A DNA stretch of 64,000 nucleotides from NCBI GenBank assembly GCA_947652115.1, contig OX393562.1, positions 14,225,328 through 14,289,327 on the forward strand. Direction: 5' to 3'. A program made the position numbers and the translations under genes. Shown piece after piece: positions 46,501 to 59,334 of the stretch; positions within the stretch are counted from its first letter, which is position 1, and every line of letters begins with the position of its first letter. Source of the stretch: Blastomussa wellsi (lineage: Eukaryota > Cnidaria > Anthozoa > Scleractinia > Plerogyridae). Under the pieces are notes generated by a model. The model did no database searches, was not told the DNA's origin, and saw only the letters and a program-made list of their open reading frames with translations.

Positions 46501-49500
46501 CTGTATTGTTTTGTTACCATGATAACGCGCGCTTTAACTGTGGGATTTACAGTTTAATTATGATTTTGACGTTATACGTTTGCCAAAGGGTTGAAAGGAA
46601 ATATTTATGCTTGGTCCTCAATAGATATCAGTCGATCTACCGCCTTAATAAACGAACTTATCAAGTTATTAACAATTTCCAATCAAATGAAATTTTTGAG
46701 TCCTCGCATATCTAAACATATTGACATCAGATCAATTATTTTTGTTTTCAATTTCGGCCAATTTCGCGTTTAAATATCTTGCGTCATCTTCATTCATGTG
46801 AAAATCACGTAAATTTGTTTACCCACAGTACACCTAAGAGCTGAGAATTTCACTGAGGAAATTCTTTATGAAGCAAATGTTCAGTGTTATGAATACATTT
46901 TGTACGCACACATAATCTGCCAAGGTTTTAAACAGGAAATTAACTGTATGAGATTAAAAAACTGGGGTTATTTATTACTGTTAATTAACTTTTTGCAATT
47001 GGGTTATCGCCACTAAGGCGGCAGCCGAATAGGCTCGCAACATTAGTTGTAAGTTGAAGTCTTGATCAAGTTGTCAGTTAGGACATTGCAATGCGGATGT
47101 TGTGCGGCCACCAAAAGTTCTGTTAAATGTCGGTTAATCGGAATTTTGGTCTGTCAGGTAGAAAGTATGGCTTAACATCGTCCTTCGCTTTGATCTGATC
47201 ACAGCTCTACATAGAAAATTAACTGCCAGAGTATCATTAAGCTCAGCCAGATGTCAGTGCGGAAATAGTGATCCAGTGAAATAGTGATCCACCAGGTGTC
47301 TGAAATTGTGCTAAAACCAATTCTGAAACTCACGGTTGTAAGGTAAGATGCTAAGCTATACGCATTTTTTGGTCTCTGCAAGACTGAAATATCGAAACAT
47401 CTACTTCATGAACTTGAGCCAAAGCGAGTAACACTTGACTCAGGAGAAAAACCGACGATCATTCCGTCAATAATTAAACTTCGCTTTCACGCCTATCCGG
47501 CAAGAAAAGAGAGCGCAATGAATTGAAATTGGAATGAAAGGGCAGCGATGAAATATATCAAAGTATCGGTAATACATAGAAAATATGTGAAGGGCGCAAG
47601 GTAAGGCACAGTAAAGTGACGTCACAACCGTATTTTCATCATAACAAACATGGGTGCTCATCCAATCAGAGCATTTGTAAATGTTTCCCGGTTTCCGTGC
47701 GATGGTAAATTTGTTGCAGAAACAATTTTTTTTTTCCGAGAAATACTAAAAATATCGTTGAGAATTTTTCCAGAACATTTTGCATCCTTAAATGCACCCT
47801 TGTTAGCGCGCAAAGAAATTAATTATGGCAAACGATGTTTCCGCAACTGTTTGCAGAGCACTGAATAATCTAGTCAGTGAGATTCGTTAGAAAAATATAA
47901 TTCGCAGGAAAACATGACCGGCCGCACCGTTACAAACACTGCTTGAATCGATCACTTTGCAAGTTGAATACATAGATATTCGGTCCCAGACCTCCTTTCT
48001 TACCACCCCACCACCCGCCACGTCTATGATTTTATTACTCCCACAGTCCAGGGAATCGATTGGGCAGCCTAACAGAACGCTGCTGGGGATCACAGAAACA
48101 GAATATGAACTTGCATCCAACCCAGGGAGGTACCCCTACTTTACTTTCCGTTGCAGCATCGGTACAAGCAGGTGTTAATCTGGTTTAACGAGAAATGCTT
48201 TCTGTTTTTAAAATACAAATCTTGAATTTACCTGTGATGAAAGCACTGAAAAAAAAACAGGAATTTAAAAGCATCGAGATAGACCTGGTCGCCCAATTTG
48301 AAAACTTCTTCGTCTTGCGTTTGAACCACGAAACTTTCTCACTCTGAGCCATGGCTTCAAAACTGTTTCAGTTAAAGAAATGAGCGTCCTTTTAATAATT
48401 TTTTTCGCGTTTATTAGGGTTGAGTTTATTACAAAACTTACAGAGCACGTTTGATGTAAAGTCGTGTGCACAGCATTACTTATTGACTTGAGGATGTTTA
48501 GTTAATATGATCTCTCAATCCAGCTAATGCATGGATAATCCCCGCATTAAATGTTTCTATTACAACTGCAATCATAAAGGAACTTTGCACATACCACAAA
48601 TTATTATCCACATCAAACAGGTGACAATTCCATAATTCACTAGCTTTGGTACAATTTCAAACCTACGTTTTCAAAATTAATTAAAGTGCCTATGAAATAA
48701 TTGTTTTTGCAAATTCTGTAGCATATTGTACCCTTATTCAAAAATGTTTTCCCTCCTTGAAAGATGTGCTTATTTTTCGGTTGTTTTTATTTAATCACAT
48801 GAATCAGCCTTTTGCAAAACCTTATGAATAATAATATACAAAACAGCCTTATTTCCCCTTTCTGCTCGGCTTAACTTTACCACAAACCTGATTTATCAAT
48901 CAGTCGATTGAAAACAATAATTTATGATCATAAAAATGAAATCTTTGGATCAAAACGAAAAATAAACTGAGCATTAATACATTTTCAAGCGAATCAAAGT
49001 AGGTAAATTGAAGGTTGGAGTTGATAAATTGATCGACCCCCGGAAGATAAAAGTAATCGTCGAAATTCTAAATGAAGCCGAATTTATTAATATCATTAAT
49101 ATATCATGCTAATTTTGAAAGCAAGAAAATCTATGAATCTAATAAAATGCACGCATGAAAGTTTCTACTATGATACATCTTGCAACTGTCAACCAAAACA
49201 ATATGACGCTTTTCGGTTTCCAAATAGGAATCTCGATCCTTTCGATTTCTTACGAACATAAGGAAGGGCTATGAAGGACAATTTTAAGATCTTCAAGAGG
49301 GGAGTTGCAAATAAGGACCAGAAAAGACAATGTAAGTTATTATTAGTTATAAAATTTAAGGTTTTTCTACTCTCGCGCTTGGACGTTTTCAGAACGCTTC
49401 GCTGTTTCGTTAAGTTTTAAACATAAAGATAACACATTTTTCGTGCAAACGATGGTACTTATTGCAAGGTTTAAAAGAAACCTTATAAGATCAGTAACAA

Positions 49501-52500
49501 GTTTATAAACCTAATCAGCTATTTCTACGAAAACGGAAAAGAAAATGTTGTCATTTTCTAGTTTCTTGCAAGCTCATTGGCTCATTTACTTTTAGAGTGA
49601 TCATTACGCATTCTTTAGCCATGATCGCGATTACAGAACAAGAAACTGAACAGGTGTAAGTGTCCAGCTAGCAGCAAATCATACTATCGCTTCTTTTCAC
49701 ATATATTTTTCTGATTTGCCGGCAGCCTTGATGTTGGATTTTATTCGAAAGTTTTAGTCAGCTTGTTTCAAGAACTTATTGGAAGAAAGCATTGATTGAA
49801 ACTCATATTTCAATACACGTTTGGTAAAATCAGAAAACCCGTTCTTTCTCTTCTTCTTCTTTGGCTTCTTAAGTTCTCGTTTACAAGTAAACTATCGGGA
49901 GACTGGGCTGAGGAAACGACAATTTGTTGGAAAGAAAAAATCATAACAGCAATTCTCTTGGTTCATTTAGTTTGTTACTAGTTTCTAAAACAACCTGTAA
50001 GTTGCAAATCGAGCGCGGTGAAAGAGACGATTCAATACTTTTAAATTGAAAGCAAAAAGTTGTGAAATGAAGTTTCTCAAACTCATTAATAATTCATCAA
50101 GTTAACGTTAAAATAAAGGAAATCTGAAACATGACCATGGTTTGGAAATATGATCTTAATTAGCATGGATTTTTACGATTTTATTTCTTCGCTTTCTCCG
50201 TAGCTTCAGTTTCGATTAGGAAGATATATCAAACACTCGAGACAGTCTAAACGTTTGAATGTGTCCTTTAGTAGCATGTCGTAATGATGTGGGATATAGT
50301 TCAAGTGAAGCCTTTGAGTGCTACTTTGGTTCTTTAGTTCTTTATTGACTCCGAGCTTTCGCCGATCTACGGCATCATCAGTGTTTCATCACATTTCCAA
50401 ACACCTCGAAGCACGTCACAAATACTCTGCTGCGTGTCGTATTTTCAACTCTCTTCTCGGTGTTTGAAAATGTGATGAAGCACTGTCTCTCGTGTTTAAC
50501 ATGTTACGTAAAAATGTTTATAAAAGTTTGCCAATTCGAATGTCTCCTTACTCAGTAGAACAACAGATTATTACTGAAAAAAGCAACCGTAAACGATTTT
50601 CCTCAATAGACAATCATTCTTTACTAACATCAATATTAATGTAGCGAAAGTGCGTTTCGTATCAAGGAAATGATTGCTTACGAAAACTTACGTCAATTCA
50701 AAATCCAAAGTTCCCACAAAAACCCTTACTAATTCTTTTTATCAAAATATTAAATGATTGTGCCCTCACGAATCTAAAAGTGCTCGGATTAAGTTCTGTC
50801 CCAAAATAGCCACCGTGGAAACTTATAATGAATGGGCAGGTTTTTTAGTAAAAAAAAAAACAGTCAAGCATTGACTAATAATGGACCGAATAAAAATTGG
50901 AACATTTCTTTTTGGTCGTAATCGTTAACGTTTACAAAGGATCACGTGGATTTTATTTGCTTCTTTTTTAAATAAACATCACTTTACTGTCAGACAGTTC
51001 AATCAATAAGCGTCACAACAATAATCTTTTCAATAGTTGTCAAAATCATAAAATCTACAATTCTGGAGTCTACTTGACGCACTGTGGTTTATTTTTCGGG
51101 TCCTTTGTTCAAAACACTAATGGATTTATGCTCTTTACTTTCCAGCCGAGATTGGGATAATCTCGAAAATCATTTTTTCTGTTAATAAATGAATAAAATC
51201 AACAAACTGGGAAAATCAATTTTGGTCACAATTATTGTGCAAGGTTAAAAGGATTTAATAGGAATACCCAGACCTAACTGGCATATATACATTCGATTAA
51301 TAATGATCAACGCAATTAAAAAAACATGTCAATAAAAACAAAGGGAGTGCTTGGAGAAAGTCTAAATAAAGAGATCGGTAATTTTTGTTATGGTAATTAT
51401 TTTAGCCGCTATACAAAAATTGCAGTCATTCGCTTGAGTGGCTGTGGCTAGTTGGTTTTGAAGAAACTGTTCCCGTCCATCAATTACAAGCCATCCGTTC
51501 TCCAAAGTGAAACCGCGTTAGTACAGAATTGTTGCGGCAGACCGTTAGCTGAAAATGACGATTCTGGTAAGCCTGCAGGTGAATTAATTTAGTGGTGCTG
51601 CAATGACTTCTTAGAAATGCCAGAATTCAGTGCAGTTTTCACTGAAACAACTTTGCTTTTTACAAGCTTGTGCCAAGCTATAAGCTCGCGGAATGATGTC
51701 GTATTATCAACAAGCTGCTAGCTAAGGACGTAATCACATGGCGGATTTTAGCCCGGTTAAAAGATCTTCTTAAAAAGGCGTTTGTGATTACATGACGAGA
51801 GTTTTCAGCCAGAGCTGAAATTAAAATTTGAAATTTGCAGCCTGAAATCATACCACGCTGAAATTCACCACGTAATTTCACCCAAAGAGCTTAACAAAAC
51901 AAAACTGTTATAATCGACTTCCCTAACAAAACTTTCTGCCCTTCTTTAAAACATAGCTAGCTTCCCACAGACGCTTCCCAAAGACTCTTCGGATCTCGCA
52001 CAAATTGAGCCGCTGGTGATCAAATTAATCACCGATTTTGTTTCTTGGAATACGGTTATTTACTCAAGAATCAATTCATAAATTAAACACAATATATTTC
52101 AGAGGCTGTCAACATAAAAGAATTTATCTGGACTGCGAATATTGGAATTGTAGACTGACTGCTATCTTTAATTCAATAAAACTGTCTTTAAATTAAGCGA
52201 ACCAACTATGAAACCTAAAAAATATATTGAACAACATTATAAATTTTTAATTGTGATAAAAAAACGCAATAAAATTTACAGAAGCTTTGAAGAAAGATCG
52301 AAAAAAGTGACAAGAGTTTATTGCTATGGAGCGCGCTTGTCTGAACACAGCTTGACAGTCTCAGCTTCGATTTCTGTGAAAGCAGATGAAATTGATGCGA
52401 GACACGCTCCGTCAAAATCCCAAACCGACTGTTTAAAACCGTTGATGAAATGACACTTGCCATATTGTTTTACTTACGGCCTGCCGTTGTCATTTTGTAC

Positions 52501-53541
52501 CAAGTGATGGGCGAAGAATCTTTCGAGTAAGAAACTAAACCAAAATAACCGACTTCAACACCAAAATTCCCCAACAGTTTTAATGCCACGGTATTTCTCT
52601 TTAAACTTGTTAGTCCAGTGCGAAATACACCTTCAAAATAATAACAGAGCTGTCAGATAATTTATTACGATTAATACTCAACATGCGGTTCTGTTTTATT
52701 CAAATATATTGCCATAACGGTAAAAAATAGACAAAATAAGGAAGTTTGAAAAAATAACTTTGATAATAGCAAAAAGTCTTCAAATTCATCTAAAGTAATT
52801 AAGATTCTACATGGTGTTTTTTGATGCCGAGAAAAAAGGAATGTTTGGTTGAAAACTTAAAACTCAACAATTTGGTTTGATGAAGATCCGTCTATAAATG
52901 AGCTTTATTTTAAGTTTTTTTAAGACCAACGGGTTTTGTTTAGTTTCCTCTGATCTATATTTGGCCTTTTTGGGCGATTGCCATAATATGAATTATTTAC
53001 TTTTGTCTGTTAGGGATTATAGAGTCTTTTACTTGATCTTTTATGTTCAAGCTTTTTAACAACTTCCACAAATTCCGAGCGCGATGTTTAGAAAGTGTCA
53101 GATTGTTATTGTTTTCCAAAAACTGCGCTTCGATTCTTGCCAAAAGTGTACGATGCATTCTGTTCTATTTAGTCAGCTTGAAATTAATCTCGGTATCTTG
53201 CTGCCATTATCGAATTTATGCTAAACACTGAATTCGAACTGAATCGATCAAAAATAAACTAATCTAACGAAAATATTAACCAAGTTTTCGGGGCCGACGT
53301 AGTTTTCGTGCAATTCTTGCCGTTATTATTTATTTTAAACAAACTTAAAGTTAAATCCTTAAACATGATTAAACATTAAATAAGCACTTAACAAAATAAC
53401 TCATTTCTTACCGCAGGATAATCGTTTATTCTGACAACTTATCGTTTCATGCTTTACTGATCATGCGTAATTTCCTATTCTTATAACTGTCTGAACGTTT
53501 GCTTTCCGGTTATGGTCAATCAAATTTCAATTCATTTCACA
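43531..53541. other. Long gene-free AT-rich region
   Basis: Ten kilobases without a recognisable exon, tRNA, rRNA or intact element. 50075-50520 is a copy of the ATATATCAAACACT family interrupted at 50255-50390 by a segment with GACTCCGAGCTTTCGCCGAT and CTACGGCATCATCAG. The remaining open frames are short and look random. Regulatory or UTR sequence cannot be excluded. Confidence 0.45.
50255..50395 (-). repeat. Inserted repeat with second hammerhead-like motif
   Basis: On the minus strand it reads CTGATGATGCCGTAGATCGG then CGAAAGCTCGGAGTC. CTGATGA, a 4-bp GCCG/CGGC hairpin and GAAA are the core pieces of a hammerhead ribozyme, with one extra base before the stem. It interrupts an older dispersed repeat. 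Confidence 0.4.
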
Positions 53542-53549
53542 TTAACTTT

Positions 53550-53750
53550 TAGAATATAGCCCTGTACGCTCGCCATGGAATCTTAGCGGGCTTCATATTT
53601 GATAGAACATGGGCAAAAACTATAGAACCCCGGTACCCCGGATGTAGTTTATGTTGCGTTGCGAATTGAAAAAATGGCGGCGACAATCTTTTAAAGTTGT
53701 CTTTTCATTTCCTTTATTATGGCTGCTAAAACAACTATTAATGAAATAAG
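53550..53750 (+). repeat. Upstream copy of the 200-bp sequence preceding the GPCR
   Basis: About 85-90% identical by eye to 56972-57170: GAATATAGCCCTGT, CGCCATGGA, GGTACCCCGGATGTA, TTATGTTGCGTTGCGAATTG, TTCCTTTATTATGGCTGCTA. Direct orientation, 3.4 kb apart. Confidence 0.75.
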
Positions 53751-53838
53751 TTCAGGTGACTGGGTAAACGAAAATGTGGACGAGCTATTGAGAAGCGAGT
53801 GCCAGAAATACGAACAAGGAGGCCGCCCGCGCGCGTAA
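53719..53838 (+). CDS. Hypothetical 39-codon ORF after the duplicated block
   Basis: Starts at the ATG in TTTATTATGGCTGCT: MAAKTTINEISSGDWVNENV, then about 19 more polar residues and TAA. The composition looks protein-like (acidic, followed by a basic tail). It could be the first exon of a lost or retrocopied gene. No family recognised. Confidence 0.25.
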   Translation: MAAKTTINEISSGDWVNENVDELLRSECQKYEQGGRPRA

Positions 53839-54374
53839 ATTCGGTAATTTTTTAATGCTGTATTCTAAACCAGCAAGAAGAATGGGTTTCCCAATGTCCT
53901 ATAAGAAAATAATTCCCTTTTGTGGTCTAAAAAGCAGCTGAATGCCCTCGCTTAACCGCTCGAGCGTCCACTAGCAGCTTTTCTAGACATCAAGCGGGCA
54001 TTATTTTCTTATAGAACATGGATACCCATCTTCTAGTAGGTAAATAAAAACCCACGCTTTCTGTACTTCGCTGAAACTACAACTAAATTGCTCGTAGGCT
54101 AAACCTTATAGCTATTTCATTTTCAAAGAGAAAACTTTTTTCAATTCGCAGAGTAAGGCAGTCAGACAGACAACGCTTTTAAACAAATGCACCTGATATC
54201 CTTGCTCGTGAAAGTCCATTATGTCATTGTTAAATCGCCATACTAACAATGAGCTTTATGTGAACACCTGGAAAAGCTCGTGTTTTTCTCAATGCCATTA
54301 AAAATGAGATTTTCGCATTATTTTCTGCAGTGAGTGTTAAAAAATAAACTAAAACAACTTCCAGATGTAGTGTA

Positions 54375-54880
54375 TGTGCCCCAAATTCGGTAACGACCGA
54401 GGGCGAGGGCGACCGAGGGCGAATATTCCCCAGTACGGCTCGAGCGAGCTAGGTTAGTAAGTAGTTTGTTATATGGCACTCGGGTCATGCATGCTCGTTG
54501 TGAAGACGCACTTTCGGTGACTCTCGAATTCAGAGGCCGTAACGTGCTTTGATGCCGCGAACAACTCAGAAAGAAAAAAGCTATCACGATTTTGAAAACA
54601 TTTTTTTCTTAATTAGAGTATTTATGTACGTTTTCTTTCTTCATTTCCAGTTGCAAATTTTAAATTGTTCATACGCGGCTCAGGACCGTTTCTATGGAAA
54701 CGGTTCGTACGGCAAAATCCATCCTCGGAGACCAAGGGGCGAAGTTTACAAAAAGTCGCAAGAGTGCCCCTGGGATGCTACACTTAAACGACCAGTTCCA
54801 CGGCGCATTCGAATGCTTGCCTCTGATTGGCCACAAAAATTACCCTGACCAAGAAAGAACCATTCAGAAGTATATATTCA
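54375..54880. repeat. Dispersed inverted-repeat element, copy 2
   Basis: Shares AATATTCCCCAGTA, GAGCGAGCTAGGTTAGTAAG and GGCACTCGGGTCATG with 25286-25695. It has extra sequence including an inverted AACCGTTTC/GAAACGGTT unit. No ORF of interest. Confidence 0.6.
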
Positions 54881-56971
54881 ATAATGCTGGTTCCCCAAGA
54901 CTATGCAAGAGAACTTTACATTTAAATAAGAGAACTACTTTCAGTGAACCATTTTGCCACCGCATCTTAGTGATCTTCAGTGCTAGGTATTTTTTAATAG
55001 TAGCTCGAGTTTATTTATCTGACTTAGTTTTAATCGGGTATAAATAAATATATAAATCATAGTCGCGAAACATTTCACCTAATTTTTCTGAGTTTCTTCC
55101 GGTTCTGTTATTTTCAAAGGGAGGAGATAAACTAAATTTCGGTACTTAAAAATTTTAAGTTTCGTTGTAGAATAAAAATTATGAAAAATATTGTATAAAT
55201 AATGTATAAATAACGATAATGCTAAAACGCACTTTTAAATTTTTAAATCTTCAGGATTTTCAATCTTTGGATTTTCGAAAAAAAAATCTCGTGCAAAATA
55301 TTAATGAGATCACATGAGACCACTCATGACACTAAGAACAAGAGAAGATGACAAATGAACCGTCCAGAGTGAAGCACAAACATTACACAGCAATATTCTT
55401 TCTAGGTGGCTTTTATTTTTATAGTCTTTGTCTGACGTAGTAAAGTTTTATTGTGCCGTACATAGTTTCCGCTACATGCAGAAAATGGTATGATTAAACC
55501 CCCCTGCAGGGTGTTAAACCTGGATCATTGTGTAGAAAGGTGATATCAGTTTGAAATCAAATACGCCTGCTGAAACAAGAGAACACTTCACAGCATGAAA
55601 TCCTTTTAAGCCATCAATTTTAGGGCATAAATTAACTCTGCTGAATGCATTCATCTTGGCGAATTTGGAAAACGTGTCTTCGAAGCTAATGCGAACATAA
55701 GGAACAATTCGCAGACTGCATGCACGCTGTACCTTAAGTAATATTGCTACCAAAAACATCTTCATATAAGGTATGCAGCCTCATGTACGAAAGGTAATAT
55801 CGAACATTTGTCCTGTTGACGTAAAAAATTCAACCCTAATTATATGGTTTGCCGTATGCTTTTCTCTGTGCATGATAATTATCCAAAAAAGTTCTAGTCT
55901 CCGCCAAAATACTACAAAACTTAACGAATGAATCAGACGAGTGTTACACTGTGTGAAACATTGTCTTTTTCGGGAAGAACGAAAAAACTTAGATATATCT
56001 CTTATTATTTAATTGTACCGAACCCTTGAAAATTGAACAGTTTTAGGTAAGATTTTTAATATCATCCTTGCATATCCTATCTGTATTCCAAGTTACGCGT
56101 ATATCAAATACAAAATCAGTGGGTCCGGAGTTTTATCCTATTTTTGTCATTTTGAGTTTTCACACAAGAATAAAGTTTTGGACGTGGGATTTTGTTGAAT
56201 TTACTTAAAGCAATTCAGAACAAATCAAGAGGTGAAAGAAAACCAAATCATACATGAACATTTCTTTCTTGAACCTTTCTTTGATGTCTTTTCAAAGGTG
56301 GCTAGTTTTTACTGGTATTGACAGCCTTAAAAAGAACTGGAAGCATGGAAAACTAAGAGCACATAATTTGCTTCCATATTTGATAGGTTTTTGATTGACA
56401 GATGTTATTTATCTGTCAAACATGTTAACACTCGGACCTTATCTGGCTTATATTCTGCAACCTCCTTATACAAGAACGCTTTTATTCAGAAAGAGTTCTT
56501 TTTAATCGCGTCACCTTCTTCTGTTAGATCCTCAAAAGCCTTCTTTTCTATTCGTTCACAAGTAAACAATTATTTGAATAGCATTTTCCTTACCAACTTT
56601 TTATTTGAAAATTGTAATGTTTGGCGAAGCATCTACAGTCTCGGCCATAAGTACATTTCTCTTCAAATCAAGTCTTCAGTTCATTGTTGTTTTTAGATAA
56701 GCTTGTTATGGGATTATTTTGGGTGGATTTCTGCATTATGTATTTAATAATTAGACGACGAGCCCGAGTTTTCCATGAGCGAATAGTCAACGAGGCGCAA
56801 CCGAGTTGACTATCGCTCATGGAAAACGAGGGCGAGTAGTCCAATTGTTTTAGTAGAAACTCTAAAGGATTACATTCCAAAAGCTACCATTTTATGTATT
56901 TTTAAGCGAAAAATCAAGAAAAACCTTGCCTTCACAGAGCAACGCTGGCGCGATCGTTTTCTATCGGCGAT
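54881..56971. other. Non-coding region with one palindrome
   Basis: 56748-56842 is a hairpin with arms CCGAGTTTTCCATGAGCGA and complement around TCGCTCATGGAAAAC. The rest is AT-rich with no recognised gene. Confidence 0.45.
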
Positions 56972-57170
56972 TAGAATATAGCCCTGTGTGCTCGCTCGCC
57001 ATGGATTCTTAGCGGGCTTTATTTTTAATAGAACATGGGCAAAAACCATAGAAGCCCGGTACCCCGGATGTACTTTATGTTGCGTTGCGAATTGAAAAAG
57101 TGGCGCCGACAATCTTCTAAAGTTGCCTTTTTATTTCCTTTATTATGGCTGCTAAAACAAATATTAATGT
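56972..57170 (+). promoter_or_regulatory. Duplicated block directly upstream of the GPCR start
   Basis: Ends about 60 bp before the GPCR ATG. As the second copy of the 53550-53750 sequence it is either the promoter or 5' UTR of the GPCR or a repeat that landed there. No TATA box decides this. Confidence 0.35.
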
Positions 57171-57230
57171 CTATTTTTCCATTTTTCCTAGCGCGCTGGC
57201 AGATCTTGGCATTGAAACCAAGGAGAGATC

Positions 57231-58232
57231 ATGGATAACGATAACTCGACGTCATCAACTCCTTCTCAGGCCCCCACTCTGACAGTCAGCAGTATCTTTC
57301 TGATCACGTATTTGTCGTTACTGGTTGTCACGGCTCTGGGTGGAAATGGTTTGTTGGTGACTGTGATCATCAAAAGGCAACTTCTGCAAAAAGTTCATTA
57401 TTACTTCATACTGAGCCTGGCAACTTCAGATTTTTTGAACGCTCTGTTGAAAATACCCACCACCATTCTTGGACGATTTGATCGTAACTGGTACCCGAGC
57501 TACATCATATGTTACTTCACCACCCCTCTGGGGGTACTTTTTGGTGCAGCGTCAGTGTTCAGCTTGTCAGCGGTTGCTATCAATAGATACCTCGTCATTT
57601 CGTCGCCACTGAACTACTCGGACCGAATGCCGCCGTACCTGGCCAAAATCATTCTAACTGTGATTTGGTTCGGCAGCTTTTGTCTGGCAATCCCACCTGT
57701 CATGTGGAGAGAAAAAGAGGCAATCTGCCGCAGCGGGAAGATCTCCAAAGAACATTACATGTCCGAAGTGCTGTACTTCTTCCTGGCGTTATGGCTCTTC
57801 GTGATCGTTATACCGTTCATCGTTATGACCGTGTCGTACGTAAAAATTTACCTGATCGCGCGTTATCACGCGTTACAGATAGATTCCCAGAACCAAGCCA
57901 GTACGGTGTACCAACAGACCAGGAAAAGACGAAAGGACGTAAAAGCTGCTGTGGTCTTGGCCGTGATTGGAGGAATTTTCATTCTCTGTTGGTTTCCTTT
58001 CTTCGTCGTACAGACTGTTCACAAGTTCGGCAAAGGTCAAATCAGTCCAATCTATTTTAATATTTTCCTCTGCGTGATGTACACGAACTCCGCGCTGGAT
58101 CCCATACTGTTATTCCTGTTTAACGCAGAAATACGGAAAGCCCTAGTGATAATGCTCTGCAGAGCATTCTTCAAACCGAAGCAGCAGCTTCCACAATCAG
58201 AACTGTCTTCTTTTCTCAACCAGGGATCATAG
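57231..58232 (+). CDS. Class A (rhodopsin-like) G-protein-coupled receptor, intronless
   Basis: 333 residues in one exon, seven hydrophobic segments. N-terminus MDNDNSTSSTPS with an N-glycosylation sequon. TM1 has GGNGLLVTV and TM2 LATSDFLNALLKIP. A Trp in ECL1 is followed by the TM3 Cys, then SLSAVAINRYLVI (NRY in place of DRY). A long third loop QTRKRRKDVKAA is basic. TM6 has FILCWFPFFV (CWxP) and TM7 NSALDPILLFLF (DPILL in place of DPxxY). The position expected to hold the amine-binding Asp in TM3 appears to be Gly, so a monoamine ligand is unlikely. Orphan receptor of the cnidarian class A expansion. ATG context is ATCATGG. Confidence 0.9.
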   Translation: MDNDNSTSSTPSQAPTLTVSSIFLITYLSLLVVTALGGNGLLVTVIIKRQLLQKVHYYFILSLATSDFLNALLKIPTTILGRFDRNWYPSYIICYFTTPLGVLFGAASVFSLSAVAINRYLVISSPLNYSDRMPPYLAKIILTVIWFGSFCLAIPPVMWREKEAICRSGKISKEHYMSEVLYFFLALWLFVIVIPFIVMTVSYVKIYLIARYHALQIDSQNQASTVYQQTRKRRKDVKAAVVLAVIGGIFILCWFPFFVVQTVHKFGKGQISPIYFNIFLCVMYTNSALDPILLFLFNAEIRKALVIMLCRAFFKPKQQLPQSELSSFLNQGS

Positions 58233-58253
58233 CAAAGAAATTGCAAAGTATTA

Positions 58254-58460
58254 AAATGGTTAGTGAGCGGGAGACCGGCTCAAATGGTCTGGGTTTGAGC
58301 TCAGACCGGGTCTAGTGAGCTGCGGTGTTGTGTTTTGGGGCAAGGCACTCGCAGGCCTCTCTCCGTGAATATCGAGAGTACTATTACCTGGGATGGACTA
58401 CCATCCCAGTCAGGGGAGTAGCATAACTCCAAGCCTCTTTGTGCCACAAAATCGGAGTTA
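58254..58460 (+). repeat. tRNA-derived SINE in the probable GPCR 3' UTR
   Basis: ATGGTTAGTGAGCGGGAGACC A-box-like head, GCGGTGTTGTGTTTTGGGGC, GGATGGACTACCATCCCAGT. It begins 22 bp after the GPCR stop codon. A candidate poly(A) signal AATAAA follows at about 58562. Confidence 0.65.
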
Positions 58461-58561
58461 AGCGTAAAGAGCTATAAGAGGGTTAGGCTTGAAATCCTGC
58501 ACTGCAAGAAATAGTGACTCGCGCAGTTAAGTATGTATACCGTATATTAAAAAGAACGGAC

Positions 58562-58567
58562 AATAAA
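58562..58567 (+). terminator. Candidate poly(A) signal for the GPCR
   Basis: AATAAA 330 bp after the stop codon, past the SINE. Position only; no cleavage data. Confidence 0.3.
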
Positions 58568-59334
58568 ACGCCGTTAACAACTTCCATCGTTCTAACAACT
58601 TTCTTCAACCTGTAATCAAGTCGTCGTCAGAATAACACTGAGCAACAACTTGAAATAAATTGTATAAATTTTATGACGGTACGGGACTATATGATATACC
58701 TGGGATATACTCTTTCAGGGCTCTCGTTTCACTCGTGAGCAAACCACTTTGCCTTAAAGGGTCGCTGTCATACCGTCGTATAAGTGTCTGGCCGGTTGTT
58801 GATAAATAAACGAGTATTGATTAAAAATGTGTTGTTATTTTATAAGATAAAGTTGACATATAAGTGAGTGACCGGTTGTTGATAAATGTTAGGGGCCGGA
58901 GTGTGTGATGGGGTGGCGGGGGATGGGGTGATTCCCCCCTTAAAGTATATAGCGGTTTTTTGATCCCGCCCCCATATCGGTGATGGAAGATTTTATGATC
59001 CCCTCCCCCCCCCCCCCCTACTTCTCTCCCAGTCGCCAACTAGCCAGTGTTACTATAAACAGGTAATATCAATAATGATGTTTATTTCTTGTGGATCTTG
59101 AACAACGGCATTTATTTGACCGTCTGATATAAACTGAATTGTCACGTAAGGCTGATGTTTTCATCCAAATCCAAAATCCTTTGCAAGTGACGGGCTGAAA
59201 TATTTTCAGAAAGCTCAGGAACGAGTAAAGGCGCTCTCTAAAGAACTTCAAAAAGCCTGAAATAAGCTGACAACAACTCTAATAAATTTCAGGGTTTTTT
59301 TTAAGTCGATCTGTGGAATTTTTACTAAATTTTC
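58568..59334. other. Non-coding region
   Basis: Low-complexity G/C tracts at 58900-59020, including a poly-C run near 59003-59018. No gene recognised. Confidence 0.4.
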
